A stretch of 64,000 nt of DNA from Ruminococcus sp. Phil11 (GCA_001940925.1 MSGZ01000020.1:1-64000), one strand, 5' to 3'. Shown: positions 41,209-51,280, counted from the first letter of the stretch. Numbers and translations: made by a program. The notes: generated from the sequence alone by a model not told the origin.

Positions 41209-43167
41209 ATGCCAAAATACAGCTACGAATTTACGATCGCCGTGATCGCATCCGGGATAGACGAGGAATACCAGCAGTCCATTCTGCGCGGTATCCACCG
41301 CTATGCCGCCCAGCATCAGGTCAATGTCGCACACTTTATCGCCTTCAGCGGGAGCCTCCCGAATCCGAAGTACGATCAGGGTGAGTATAACATTTTTGAG
41401 CTGCCGAACTTTTCGCTGTTCGACGGCGCGATTCTGCTGTCCAATACGTTCTCCGGCGAGATCGCGGAGGATCTGCAGCGGCGGATCAGGGCAGCGGGCA
41501 TCCCTGCTGTCAGCATTGACCGCGAGCTTGAGGATCTCTATTATATCGGCGTGCAGAACGATTCTGCCATGGAGCAGATCACGCGCCACATGATCGAGGA
41601 GCACGGCGTCACGCGGCTGAACTTCATTTCCGGCCCCGATTCCAATACCGAGAGTGCCGAGCGGTTCGAGGCGTTCTGCAGGGTGCTCCGCGAGCATCAG
41701 ATCCCGCTGGAGCCGGAGCGCGTGTATCACGGCTCATTCCGTTCCAGAGACGGCAGAAGCGCGATCGAAAGCTTCCTCAAATCCGGCCTCAGCTTTCCGC
41801 AGGCAATCGTCTGCGCGAACGATGCCATGGCTGTTTCCGCGGTGCTGACACTCGAGGAAAACGGCATCCGCTGCCCGGAGGATGTTCTTGTTTCCGGTTT
41901 TGACAATACCTATAAGGCGCGGAACTTTTCGCCTGCACTGACAACAGTCGAGCGGCCGCTGCTGCAATCCGGTGCGCTTGCGTGTGAGATGATCTGCCGC
42001 CATGCTGCCGGCGAGACGCTGGAACGCCGCGCGCTGCTCAATGCCGTTCCGATCTTCTCGGAGAGCTGCGGCTGTCAGCCTGCCGATACCGAGGACATCA
42101 ATGTCTATAAAAAGCGCAGCTATCAGGCAACCGAAGCAATGCTGCGGGATATTTCACGGAACAACCAGATGTCCTGCGCGCTGGTAGAATGCGACCGGCT
42201 GGATGAATATATCGAAACATTAAAACAGTTCGTGCTGAAAACCGGCTGCGAGGAATTCTACCTCTGCCTGAACGACAACTGGCATGTGCGCCAGATCCGG
42301 CAGGAGGGCGGCTATGCGGGCGTGCTCGATCCCGATACCTATATCACGGAGGGCTATTCCGGCAGAATGATCATGCCGATCGCCTATTATGACGGCGAGT
42401 TCCAGAAGGCCGATGCGAGCTTCAGCCCCGACGAGATCCTGCCGCGGCTCCGCACCGAGACTGACCGCCCGCGCAATCTGTTCTTCGTACCGCTGCATTT
42501 CCGGGAACGCTGCCTCGGTTATTTTGCGATCGTCAATTCCGAGTTCCCGATGAACAGTGCCATGTTCCATTCGTGGAGCATCACGATCAGCAATACGCTG
42601 GAAAACTTCCGCAAGATCCTGTGCCTTGATGAGATCGTCGAGGAGCTGGATAAGCTTTATGCGATCGACTCGCTGACCGGAATCTTCAACCGCAACGGAT
42701 TCAAGCGCAGCGCACAGGTCGTATTCGACCGCTGCATCCGCGAACGCCGCTCCGTCATGGTCATGTTCGCCGATATGGACGGCCTGAAAGCGATCAACGA
42801 TTCCTACGGCCACGCCGCGGGTGACCGCGCGCTCCGTTCCATTGCGGGGCTTTTGCAGACCGCCTGCACCCGCGGCGAGATCGTCTGCCGGTTTGGCGGC
42901 GATGAGTTCTTTGTATTCTGCGAGGACTATACCGAGGAGGATGTTGCGGCACTGCGCAGCAGGATCCTCAAGGGACTCGAGATCTGCAATGCGTATTCCG
43001 GCACGCCCTACCAGCTCAGCCTGAGCATGGGCGCATGCATCACCGTGCCGCCGGAGGGCAGCACGATCTTCCAGCTCATCACGCTGGCGGACAACAAGAT
43101 GTATGAGGAGAAAAAGAAACGGAACCCGTCGAAGTATCTGAAACAGACCGGCAAACCGAAAACCTGA
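41209..43167 (+). CDS. Diguanylate cyclase with LacI-type sugar-sensor domain
   Basis: 652 residues. Residues about 8-290 resemble the periplasmic-binding/LacI effector domain (IAVIASGIDEEYQQSILRGI, IVCANDAMAVSAVLTLEENG, VLVSGFDNTYKARNFSPALT) but there is no HTH before it. A central region (about 300-470) may be GAF-like. GGDEF follows (about 480-640) with SLTGIFNRNGFK and the active-site RFGGDEFFVF. The inhibitory RxxD site is absent (TRGE at its place). No signal peptide is present, so sugar or nucleotide binding in the cytoplasm would set c-di-GMP synthesis. No phosphodiesterase is in the window. GAGGTGA lies before the ATG. A candidate small RNA runs divergently upstream. Confidence 0.88.
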   Translation: MPKYSYEFTIAVIASGIDEEYQQSILRGIHRYAAQHQVNVAHFIAFSGSLPNPKYDQGEYNIFELPNFSLFDGAILLSNTFSGEIAEDLQRRIRAAGIPAVSIDRELEDLYYIGVQNDSAMEQITRHMIEEHGVTRLNFISGPDSNTESAERFEAFCRVLREHQIPLEPERVYHGSFRSRDGRSAIESFLKSGLSFPQAIVCANDAMAVSAVLTLEENGIRCPEDVLVSGFDNTYKARNFSPALTTVERPLLQSGALACEMICRHAAGETLERRALLNAVPIFSESCGCQPADTEDINVYKKRSYQATEAMLRDISRNNQMSCALVECDRLDEYIETLKQFVLKTGCEEFYLCLNDNWHVRQIRQEGGYAGVLDPDTYITEGYSGRMIMPIAYYDGEFQKADASFSPDEILPRLRTETDRPRNLFFVPLHFRERCLGYFAIVNSEFPMNSAMFHSWSITISNTLENFRKILCLDEIVEELDKLYAIDSLTGIFNRNGFKRSAQVVFDRCIRERRSVMVMFADMDGLKAINDSYGHAAGDRALRSIAGLLQTACTRGEIVCRFGGDEFFVFCEDYTEEDVAALRSRILKGLEICNAYSGTPYQLSLSMGACITVPPEGSTIFQLITLADNKMYEEKKKRNPSKYLKQTGKPKT

Positions 43168-43176
43168 TCCGAAAAA

Positions 43177-43204
43177 CCGCCGCAGCGATCCGATCCTGCG
43201 GCGG
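43177..43204 (+). other. GC-rich hairpin after the sensor cyclase
   Basis: CCGCCGCAG (43177-43185) pairs with CTGCGGCGG (43196-43204), 10 bases after the stop. There is no T tract; it may be a weak terminator or stabilise the mRNA 3' end before dapL. Confidence 0.6.
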
Positions 43205-43237
43205 TGTGCTTGTTATTCCGATGAGAGGAGGGCACAT

Positions 43238-44467
43238 TTGCAGCTCAATGAAAATATCCTGAAGCTGGAACAGAACTATCTGTTTGCGGAGATCGCGCTG
43301 CGCGTCCGGCATTTCCGGGAAGCGCACCCGGAGGCGGAGATCCTCTCACTCGGCATCAACGATGTGACGCGGCCGCTTGCACCCGCAGTCAGTGCGGCAA
43401 TGGCGGAGGCGGCAAGGGATATGCAGGACGCCGGCCGGTTCCACGGCTACGGCGACGTACAGGGCGAGCCGTTCCTGCGGGAGGCGATCGCCGCCTATTA
43501 CCGCAGCTTTCATGTCAGCATCGGCGCGGAGGATGTGTTCGTCAGCGACGGCGCAAAAAGCGACCTCGCAAACCTCTGCGACCTGTTCGCGCCGGATTCC
43601 GCGGTGCTGCTCCCGAACCCGGTGTATCCGGTGTTCTACGACACGAGCGTCATGGCGGGGCGGAAGATCCTGTTTGCGAACGGCACGAAGGAAAACGGCT
43701 TCCTGCCGATGCCCGATCCTGCCGTATCCGCAGACCTGATCTATCTCTGCTCCCCGAACAACCCGACCGGCGCGGTCTATTCGCGGGCGCAGCTCCGTCA
43801 GTGGGTCGAATACGCCCGCGCACACAATGCCTGCATCATCTACGATGCGGCGTATGAAGCCTATATCCGCAGCGCGGCGCTCCCGCGGAGCATCTTCGAG
43901 ATCGCTGGCGCGGAGACCTGCGCGATCGAGATCAACTCGTTCTCGAAAATGGCCGGCTTTACCGGCGTGCGATGCAGCTTTGTCATCGTGCCGCGGACGC
44001 TGATGCAGGACGGGCAGTCTCTGCACAAGCTCTGGATGCGGCGGCAGTCCACGAAGTACAACGGCACCTCGTATATCGTCCAGCGCGGCGCGGCGGCGGC
44101 ACTCTCGGCAGAGGGTCAGCGGCAGGTGCGGCAGGATGTGCAGTATTACATGGAGAATGCCGATATCATCCGGAACGCGCTGCACCGGAGCGGTGTCTTT
44201 ACGACCGGCGGCGAGCACGCCCCCTATGTCTGGATGGAATGCCCGTATCACATGGCCTCATGGGACTGCTTCGGGCTGCTGCTCTCGCATTACGGCATCG
44301 TGACCTCTCCGGGCGCGGGCTTCGGCGTGCAGGGCGAGGGCTGGCTCAGATTCTCGTCGTTCGGCAGCCGCGAGACGATCGGCCGGGCGGCGCATAAGCT
44401 GGCGGCCATGGACTGGGACCAGCTCGCACTCTGGGCGGTCAACAGCCTTCATGCTGGGGACGGCTGA
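43238..44467 (+). CDS. dapL: LL-diaminopimelate aminotransferase
   Basis: A 409-residue class I/II PLP aminotransferase. It converts tetrahydrodipicolinate to LL-2,6-diaminopimelate in the lysine/peptidoglycan route without acylated intermediates. Early NENILKLEQNYLFAEI, LGINDVTRPLAP, GYGDVQGEPFLREAIAAYY and SDGAKSDLANLCDLF match DapL rather than AspC. The PLP Lys is in NSFSKMAGFTGVRCSF. TTG 43238 is the start, 5-6 bases after GAGGAGGG. Possibly co-transcribed with the sensor cyclase. Confidence 0.92.
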   Translation: MQLNENILKLEQNYLFAEIALRVRHFREAHPEAEILSLGINDVTRPLAPAVSAAMAEAARDMQDAGRFHGYGDVQGEPFLREAIAAYYRSFHVSIGAEDVFVSDGAKSDLANLCDLFAPDSAVLLPNPVYPVFYDTSVMAGRKILFANGTKENGFLPMPDPAVSADLIYLCSPNNPTGAVYSRAQLRQWVEYARAHNACIIYDAAYEAYIRSAALPRSIFEIAGAETCAIEINSFSKMAGFTGVRCSFVIVPRTLMQDGQSLHKLWMRRQSTKYNGTSYIVQRGAAAALSAEGQRQVRQDVQYYMENADIIRNALHRSGVFTTGGEHAPYVWMECPYHMASWDCFGLLLSHYGIVTSPGAGFGVQGEGWLRFSSFGSRETIGRAAHKLAAMDWDQLALWAVNSLHAGDG

Positions 44468-44881
44468 AATCAGAACACACAAAAATGAAGCATCCCGCTC
44501 CGCGATATCCGGATAAAACGGAGAAATCCGCCTGAAATGCGAAAAATCCGCCTGAATCCCGGGTTTTTGCGGTTCTGAACAAAAAACGGCAGGCGCGGAC
44601 GAAGCGTTCCGTGTTTTATAGAAAAAGACTTTGTGCGATATGCATAATTCAGCGGGTCGAAAATCGGCTCCGGTATTGACTTTTCACTGTTTTCGCCTGC
44701 GGAATTTGTTTAATTCAGCTATTGCATTTTCTGCGTGAATGGGGTATAATAAATTGGTATTGTTTGCAGGGTCCTGCGCTGTTTGCAGGCTCTGCGCCGC
44801 AGCCGCGCAACCGGCGCAGCGGCCAGCGGTGCCGTCAGCGGCAGACCGATGATTTTGACGCGCCGGAGAATGGAGTTCAGC
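44468..44881 (+). other. 414-bp spacer before glycogen phosphorylase
   Basis: No gene. It contains two copies of AAATCCGCCTGAA (near 44523 and 44549; a third, AAATCCGCCTGAAA, lies near 38566) and the glgP promoter at 44722-44750, with a long leader (about 125 nt) before the start codon that shows no recognised riboswitch. Confidence 0.6.
44722..44750 (+). promoter_or_regulatory. Sigma-A promoter of glgP
   Basis: TTGCAT (44722-44727), 17-bp spacer, TATAAT (44745-44750). Confidence 0.85.
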
Positions 44882-47266
44882 ATGTCCAAATTTTCCGAAA
44901 AGGTGACGCAGGATTTCCTGAACCGGCTCCAGACACAGTTCAATGTCTCCCCGGATGAGGCGAGCGACAAGCAGATCTACCTTGCACTCTCTGCTGTCGT
45001 GACGGAGCTGATGAAGACCAAGCGCCAGAAGTTCATGAATCATGTCAACTCGACCGGTGAAAAGCAGGTATTCTATCTCTCGATGGAATTTCTGATGGGC
45101 AGATCCCTCAAGACCAGCCTGTACAATCTGGATCTGGCGGAGGACGTTGAAAAATTCCTGAAAAAGTTTGATATCAAGCTGGACCGCATTTACGACTATG
45201 AGCCGGATGCGGGACTCGGCAACGGCGGTCTCGGCAGACTGGCCGCCTGCTATCTGGACGGCCTTGCAACGACCGGTTATCCGGCAACCGGACATTCGAT
45301 CTGCTATGAATACGGCATTTTCAAGCAGAAGCTGGAGGACGGCTGGCAGACCGAGCTGCCCGACAACTGGCTCCCCGGCGGCGAGGTCTGGCTCGATCCG
45401 AAGCCGGAGCAGTCCATTGAGGTACACTTCGAGGGCGACCTTGAGGAATACTGGGATCAGCAGTATCACCATGTTTCCCATGTGAATTACAGCACCGTCA
45501 CGGCGATCCCCTATGACATGTATGTGTCCGGCTACAACAGCAATGCGGTCTCCGTGCTGCGTCTGTGGTCGGCAAAGGCACCGAGCTTTGATATGGCGAT
45601 GTTCAATCAGGGCGATTATTCCAGAGCACTTGCGCAGAACTCGATCGCAAACGCGATCTCCAAGGTGCTCTATCCGAACGACAACCATGTGGAGGGCAAA
45701 TCGCTCCGTCTGCGCCAGCAGTATTTCCTCTGTGCGGCAGCCGTCGGCGATATCGTCAACAACCACATGGCAGTTTACGGCACACTGGACAATCTTGCGG
45801 ACAAAGTCGCGATCCACATCAACGATACGCACCCGACACTTGCAATCCCGGAGCTGATGCGCATTCTGCTCGATGACTGCGGCTATACATGGGAAAAGGC
45901 ATGGGATATCACCACGAGAGTGTTCGCCTATACGAATCATACCGTTATGGCGGAGGCACTGGAAAAATGGGATGTCAACCTCGTCCGCAGAGTGATCCCG
46001 CGCATCTTCTCCATTATCGTCGAGATCAACAACCGCTACTGCGCAGAGCTCTTTGCGCATACGCAGAACAGCGAGCTGACCACGCAGATGTCCATTATCA
46101 AGGACAACATGATCCACATGGCGACCCTCTGCGTCGCGGCTTCGCACAGCGTCAACGGCGTTTCCAAGCTGCATTCGGAGATCATCAAGGAATCCGTGTT
46201 CCACAATGAGTTCCGCGCGGCACCGCAGAAGTTCACGAATGTCACGAACGGCATCGCATACCGCCGCTGGCTGTATCAATCCAATCCGGGACTGACCGCG
46301 CTGCTGAAGGATACGATCGGCAGCGGCTTCATGAAAAATGCAGCCGATCTGGAAAAGCTGCGTGCTTATCAGGACGATGCCAAGGTGCTGAAAAAGCTCA
46401 TGGCAGTCAAGCGCGCGAACAAGGCGGAATTTGCAAAGTATGTGAAGTCCAGAAACGGCATCATCCTGAATCCGGACAGCGTGTTCGATGTACAGGTCAA
46501 GCGTCTGCACGAATATAAGCGGCAGCACCTCAACGCCCTGAATATCCTCGCGGATTATCAGATGCTGCTGGATAATCCGGATATGGACTTTGCACCGAAA
46601 ACCTATATCTTCGCGGCAAAGGCGGCACCGGGCTACTACCTCGCAAAGCAGATCATCAAGATGATCTGGTGCATTTCGGAGGAGATCCGGAAGAACCCGA
46701 AGATCAGCGAGAAGCTGGCAGTTGTGTTCCTTGAGAACTACTGCGTGACGCTCTCCGAGATGCTGATGCCGGCTTCCGACTTCTCCGAGCAGATCTCGCT
46801 GGCAGGCACGGAGGCTTCCGGCACCGGCAATATGAAGCTGATGCTCAACGGTGCCGTCACGATCGGTACGCTGGACGGCGCGAACATTGAGATCAAGGAA
46901 GCGGCGGGCGATGAGAACATCATCATCTTCGGCATGAAGACCGAGGAGGTCAACTCCCGCAAGCCGCATTACAATCCGCAGGAGATCTACAGCAATCACG
47001 GCATGGTGCGCGCGTGCATCGACCGCATGAACAACGGTATCAACGGCGACCGCTTCCCGGAGATCGCACAGTCGCTCCGGACGCAGGATCCGTATATGGT
47101 GCTTGCGGACTTCGACAGCTACCGTGCGGCGCAGGCCTATGCGGCACAGTGCTATGCGGATAAGCAGCGTTTTGCCAAAATGAGCCTGAATAATATCGCA
47201 GGCGCAGGCGTGTTCTCCGCAGACCGCGCCGTGACCGAATACGCAAAGAACATCTGGCATCTGTAA
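44882..47266 (+). CDS. glgP: Glycogen/alpha-glucan phosphorylase
   Basis: 794 residues, family GT35, normal length. It phosphorolyses alpha-1,4-glucans to glucose 1-phosphate. FYLSMEFLMGRSLKTSLYNL, GLGNGGLGRLAACYLDGLAT, VKRLHEYKRQHLNALNI and the PLP-binding TGNMKLMLNGAVTIGTLDGA (Lys) are the signature blocks. The ATG at 44882 is preferred; GGAG is 6 bases upstream and the sequence from there fits the family. The promoter is at 44722-44750. The next gene is a cytoplasmic GH13 enzyme, so together they would consume storage or imported maltodextrin. Confidence 0.95.
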   Translation: MSKFSEKVTQDFLNRLQTQFNVSPDEASDKQIYLALSAVVTELMKTKRQKFMNHVNSTGEKQVFYLSMEFLMGRSLKTSLYNLDLAEDVEKFLKKFDIKLDRIYDYEPDAGLGNGGLGRLAACYLDGLATTGYPATGHSICYEYGIFKQKLEDGWQTELPDNWLPGGEVWLDPKPEQSIEVHFEGDLEEYWDQQYHHVSHVNYSTVTAIPYDMYVSGYNSNAVSVLRLWSAKAPSFDMAMFNQGDYSRALAQNSIANAISKVLYPNDNHVEGKSLRLRQQYFLCAAAVGDIVNNHMAVYGTLDNLADKVAIHINDTHPTLAIPELMRILLDDCGYTWEKAWDITTRVFAYTNHTVMAEALEKWDVNLVRRVIPRIFSIIVEINNRYCAELFAHTQNSELTTQMSIIKDNMIHMATLCVAASHSVNGVSKLHSEIIKESVFHNEFRAAPQKFTNVTNGIAYRRWLYQSNPGLTALLKDTIGSGFMKNAADLEKLRAYQDDAKVLKKLMAVKRANKAEFAKYVKSRNGIILNPDSVFDVQVKRLHEYKRQHLNALNILADYQMLLDNPDMDFAPKTYIFAAKAAPGYYLAKQIIKMIWCISEEIRKNPKISEKLAVVFLENYCVTLSEMLMPASDFSEQISLAGTEASGTGNMKLMLNGAVTIGTLDGANIEIKEAAGDENIIIFGMKTEEVNSRKPHYNPQEIYSNHGMVRACIDRMNNGINGDRFPEIAQSLRTQDPYMVLADFDSYRAAQAYAAQCYADKQRFAKMSLNNIAGAGVFSADRAVTEYAKNIWHL

Positions 47267-47278
47267 GCAAATCGGGTT

Positions 47279-47305
47279 CGCTCCGTTCCGCCGGGGAACG
47301 GAGCG
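47279..47305 (+). other. Hairpin between glgP and the GH13 gene
   Basis: CGCTCCGTTCC (47279-47289) pairs with GGAACGGAGCG (47295-47305). It has no T tract, so it may be an mRNA processing or decay hairpin that lets the two genes be expressed at different levels. Confidence 0.6.
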
Positions 47306-47386
47306 GAGCGAGCCGGTATATCGTGTGGGGAGTGGCGGTCAGACGATCGCCCGTTTTTGCATATATGCAGATAAAGAGGGATTGGC

Positions 47387-49261
47387 ATGAAACGAATCTA
47401 TGACAGCTGGGACAGGCGGTATAAATCCGTGTTCGGTGCGCTGCGGCAGAATGAGCCGTGCACCTTTACGGTCTGTCTGCCGCGGGAAACGAAGCCGGAT
47501 ACAAACCCGATGCTCGTGCTCTACCGCCCGGGCATGAAGGAGCGGTTCATCCCGATGAACACAGTCACGGAAAGCGGAACGGATACGCTCTATTCCGCGA
47601 CCTGCTCCGCGAAAATTCCCGGCGTGCATTATTATTACTTCTCGTTTATGTCCGGCGGAAGCTGGCATTATATCAAAAAGGCGGCTGCACATGAGGGCGT
47701 CATCGGGGAAGGCGACCTCTTTCAGCTGACGGTCTACGATGAGCATTACGAAACGCCCGACTTCCTGAAGGGCGGCATCATGTATCAGATCTTCCCGGAC
47801 CGCTTCTGCAAGAGCGGCCTGCCGCATGAGAATATCCCGCAGGACCGCGTGCTCCGCGATGACTGGGGCGGTACGCCGTGGTACCGGCCGGATCAGAACG
47901 GGCACGTCTGGAACAATGACTATTTCGGCGGCGACTTAGAGGGCATTGTCCAGAAGCTTCCGTATCTGGAATCGCTCGGCGTGACCTGCATTTATCTGAA
48001 CCCGATCTTTGAAGCGCATGAGAATCACCGCTATAACACGGCAAATTACCGGCAGGTCGATCCGCTGCTCGGCACGAATCAGGATTTCGCCCGGCTCTGC
48101 AAGGAGGCGGCGCGGTTCGGCATCAGCGTGATCCTTGACGGCGTATTCTCACACACCGGCGCGGACAGCATCTACTTCAACAAGTTCTGCCGGTATGATA
48201 CGGTCGGGGCATATAACTCGCAGGAAAGCCCTTACTATAAATGGTATACCTTCCACGAGTACCCGAACAGCTATGAGAGCTGGTGGGGCATTGATACGCT
48301 GCCGAATGTCAACGAGAATCAGCCGGATTATACCGACTACATCTGCGGCAGAGGCGGCGTGCTCGAATACTGGATGAGCCTCGGTGCGGCGGGCTTCCGT
48401 CTGGACGTCGCCGACGAGCTGCCGGATGCGTTCCTTGAACGCCTGTACGACTGCGTCAAGCGTGCGGACGGCGAGCATATCGTCATCGGCGAGGTCTGGG
48501 AGGATGCGACGACCAAGGAAGCCTACGGCGTCCGGCGGCGGTATCTGCTCGGCGCACAGCTTGATTCCGTCATGAATTACCCGTTCCGCACGGCAATCAT
48601 GCAGTATCTCGGCGGCTGCAGCCCGTATGACTTCCGCAGCCAGATCATGACAATTCTTGAAAACTATCCGAAATGCGCAGTCGATGTGCTGATGAATTTC
48701 GTCTCGACGCATGACATTGAGCGCGCGATCACCGTGCTCGGCGGGGAGTCCTCCGAGGGCAAAAGCAAGGACTGGGCAGCCGAACGCCGCCTGACCCCGC
48801 AGCAGTATGACATCGGCAAGAAGAAGCTGAAGGTCGCAATGGTGCTGCAGTTCTTCCTGCCCGGCGTCCCGAGTATCTACTACGGCGACGAAGCGGGTCT
48901 GGACGGCTACGGCGACCCGTTCAACCGGCGCTGCTATCCGTGGGGGCATGAGGATCAGGAGCTGATCGAATTTACGAGAACGCTGGCAAAGATCCGGCAT
49001 CTCTCGAAGGTGTTTGTGGACGGTGCTCTGAAATTCCTCACGCTGGACGATGACTATATCGTGTTTGCGCGCTACAGAAAGCACCGCAGAAAAGCAATGG
49101 TCATTGCGCTGAACCGCTCGGATCACGAGATTCACTTCGGCGTGGACAAAACGCCGTTCACCGACCGCTACACGATGTTCGATGTCGTGCACGGCGAGAT
49201 CAGCGGCAATGACGTCAAGCTGCCGCCCTACGGCTTTGTGGCCGTCAAGGTGGAACTGTAA
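47387..49261 (+). CDS. Cytoplasmic GH13 alpha-glucan hydrolase (neopullulanase/cyclomaltodextrinase type)
   Basis: 624 residues. An N-terminal beta-sandwich (about 20-125) precedes the (beta/alpha)8 domain. GH13 blocks: VILDGVFSHTG (region I), GFRLDVADE (nucleophile Asp), VIGEVWE (acid/base Glu) and NFVSTHDIER (third Asp). No signal peptide, so it acts inside the cell on linear or cyclic maltodextrins and possibly pullulan. Its placement 120 bp after glgP suggests a shared alpha-glucan use role. AAGAGGGATTGGC precedes the ATG. The exact activity is not resolved. Confidence 0.9.
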   Translation: MKRIYDSWDRRYKSVFGALRQNEPCTFTVCLPRETKPDTNPMLVLYRPGMKERFIPMNTVTESGTDTLYSATCSAKIPGVHYYYFSFMSGGSWHYIKKAAAHEGVIGEGDLFQLTVYDEHYETPDFLKGGIMYQIFPDRFCKSGLPHENIPQDRVLRDDWGGTPWYRPDQNGHVWNNDYFGGDLEGIVQKLPYLESLGVTCIYLNPIFEAHENHRYNTANYRQVDPLLGTNQDFARLCKEAARFGISVILDGVFSHTGADSIYFNKFCRYDTVGAYNSQESPYYKWYTFHEYPNSYESWWGIDTLPNVNENQPDYTDYICGRGGVLEYWMSLGAAGFRLDVADELPDAFLERLYDCVKRADGEHIVIGEVWEDATTKEAYGVRRRYLLGAQLDSVMNYPFRTAIMQYLGGCSPYDFRSQIMTILENYPKCAVDVLMNFVSTHDIERAITVLGGESSEGKSKDWAAERRLTPQQYDIGKKKLKVAMVLQFFLPGVPSIYYGDEAGLDGYGDPFNRRCYPWGHEDQELIEFTRTLAKIRHLSKVFVDGALKFLTLDDDYIVFARYRKHRRKAMVIALNRSDHEIHFGVDKTPFTDRYTMFDVVHGEISGNDVKLPPYGFVAVKVEL

Positions 49262-49303
49262 AAGTGAATAGTGAACAGTGAATAGTAAAGAGTGAATCGT
49301 AAG
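49262..49303 (+). repeat. 7-bp periodic GTGAATA repeat
   Basis: GTGAATA, GTGAACA, GTGAATA, GTAAAGA, GTGAATC, GTAAGAC run in tandem with period 7 right after the GH13 stop. A degenerate relative in the opposite sense lies at 55285-55328 (ATTCACT, GTTCACT units). It sits between two genes and carries no recognisable ORF. Confidence 0.75.
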
Positions 49304-49330
49304 ACGAAACAATAAGATTATGGAGTATGT

Positions 49331-51253
49331 ATGCTGATTTCATGTACCGGAATCAACAAGTTCTATCAGGATAACCACGTTCTGCGGTCGGTCGCGCTGA
49401 CCGTGGAAAACCAGGACCGGATCGGTCTGGTCGGCGACAACGGCTGCGGCAAGAGTACCTTCCTGCGCATTCTGACGGAGAAGGAGCTCCCCGATGCCTT
49501 TGAGCACGACGAGCCCGCAATCGCCAAGGCGCCGAATCTGCGGATCGGCTATCTGGCGCAGAATGCCGGGCTGGACGGCAGCAAGACCGTTCAGGAGGAA
49601 ATGAACAGTGCCTTTGCACCGCTCCGCGAGGCAAAGCAGATTATGCAGGCACTGGAACTAAAAATGGAAAGCGGCGGCCTCAGCGGTGAGGAACTGGACG
49701 AATATGCGCGGCTTTCCGCGTATTTCGAGATCAACGACGGCTACACGACAGATGTCCGCATCCGCACTGTCCTTTACGGCATGGGCTTTTCGGAGGCAGA
49801 CTTATCCCGCACGGTCGGGGGATTTTCCGGCGGCGAGAAAACGCGGCTCGCGCTCTGCAAGCTGCTGCTGGAAGCACCCGATCTGCTGATCCTCGACGAG
49901 CCGACGAACCACCTCGATTTCCAGACGGTCGGCTGGCTGGAGGATTATCTCAAGGGCTGGCGCGGCGCGCTGCTGATCGTCAGCCATGACCGCTTTTTCC
50001 TCGACCGCCTCTGCACGAGCATCTGTGAGCTGGAACGCGGCGAGCTGACGCGCTACAAGGGCAATTACACCGCCTTCACGAAGCTGCGGGCGGAATCGCG
50101 GGAGCGGCAGCAGAAGGAATACGAGGCGCAGCAGCGGGAGATCGCGAAGCTGGAGGATTATGTCGCGCGGAACAAGGTGCGTGCCTCGACGGCGAAATCC
50201 GCGAAGTCCCGCGAAAAGCAGCTCGAAAAAATGGAGCGCATCGACAAGCCCTATGCGGCGAACAAGCAGGCGCGGCTGCAGTTTACATACAGCGTCGTGC
50301 CGCCGATCGACCTGCTGGAGGTCAAGGGCATTGATCTGACCGTCGGCAGCGGGATGCAGCAGAAAACGCTCATGGACAATCTCTCGTTCACGGTGCGCCG
50401 CGGCGAGAAGATCGGCATTATCGGCGAGAACGGCGCGGGTAAATCGACGCTGCTCAAGGTGCTGCGGAATATCCTGCCGCACAAGGGACTCGTCCGCTGG
50501 GCAGCGGGCACGCGGCTCGGCTGCTTTGAGCAGGAGAGCGAAAGCCTCAACCCATACGCGACGGTCTTTGACGAGCTGCATGACCGCTATCCGGCACTCA
50601 GCGATTTTGAGGTCAGGAGCCTGCTCGGGCAGGTGCGGCTGACCGGCGAGAATGTCTTTAAGGAGACCGGCGTGATCTCCGGCGGCGAGCGCGCCAAGCT
50701 CTGCTTTGCCATTCTGATGATGGAGCACGGCAATGTGCTGCTGCTTGATGAGCCGACAAACCACCTTGACCTTGCGACAAAGGAAATTCTTGAGCAGGCA
50801 CTCTGCGATTTTGACGGCACGATTTTGTTCGTCAGCCATGACCGCTATCTGCTTGACCGCATCGCGGACAATCTGTTCGTGATGGAAAACGGCACGCTGG
50901 AACGGTTCAATGGCAGATTCACGGCCTATCAGGAGCAGATCCGCCGGAAAACCGAGGCCGAGCAGACCGCTGCCGCCGAGGAAAAGCGCAGAAAGGCCGA
51001 GGAGGACAAAAAGTCCGGCTACCGTTCCAGGGAGCAGCGCAGTCTGGAAGCGAAACGCCGCGCCGAGCAAAAGCGCATCGAGCAGGAAATGGACGATCTG
51101 CAGGCGGAGCAGAATACGCTGCAGGAATCGCTTTCCGATCCTGCCGTGGCGGGCGATTATGAGAAGATGCAGCAGGTCTGTCTGCGGCTGGAGGAGATCC
51201 GGCAGAAAACGGACGATCTGCTGGAGGAGCTGATCATGCTGGAGGATGCATGA
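49331..51253 (+). CDS. ABC-F family ATPase
   Basis: 640 residues with two ABC domains and no membrane segments. Walker A: GDNGCGKST (about 38) and GENGAGKST (about 370). Signatures: FSGGEKTRLALCKLLLE and ISGGERAKLCFAILMME; Walker B: LLILDEPTNHLD and VLLLDEPTNHLD. The inter-domain linker (about 240-310) is of the ABC-F type and the C-terminus (about 540-640) is a long charged coiled coil. ABC-F proteins act on ribosomes as translation factors or antibiotic-resistance proteins. The family does not tell which. A GGAG site precedes the ATG at 49331. Confidence 0.92.
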   Translation: MLISCTGINKFYQDNHVLRSVALTVENQDRIGLVGDNGCGKSTFLRILTEKELPDAFEHDEPAIAKAPNLRIGYLAQNAGLDGSKTVQEEMNSAFAPLREAKQIMQALELKMESGGLSGEELDEYARLSAYFEINDGYTTDVRIRTVLYGMGFSEADLSRTVGGFSGGEKTRLALCKLLLEAPDLLILDEPTNHLDFQTVGWLEDYLKGWRGALLIVSHDRFFLDRLCTSICELERGELTRYKGNYTAFTKLRAESRERQQKEYEAQQREIAKLEDYVARNKVRASTAKSAKSREKQLEKMERIDKPYAANKQARLQFTYSVVPPIDLLEVKGIDLTVGSGMQQKTLMDNLSFTVRRGEKIGIIGENGAGKSTLLKVLRNILPHKGLVRWAAGTRLGCFEQESESLNPYATVFDELHDRYPALSDFEVRSLLGQVRLTGENVFKETGVISGGERAKLCFAILMMEHGNVLLLDEPTNHLDLATKEILEQALCDFDGTILFVSHDRYLLDRIADNLFVMENGTLERFNGRFTAYQEQIRRKTEAEQTAAAEEKRRKAEEDKKSGYRSREQRSLEAKRRAEQKRIEQEMDDLQAEQNTLQESLSDPAVAGDYEKMQQVCLRLEEIRQKTDDLLEELIMLEDA

Positions 51254-51280
51254 TCCGGCAGAACAAAAAGGAGTATGAAT

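Noticed and set aside
44751-44881. Riboswitch or leader peptide before glgP
   Set aside because: No recognisable aptamer. The upstream in-frame extension of glgP has no ribosome site and does not fit the family.
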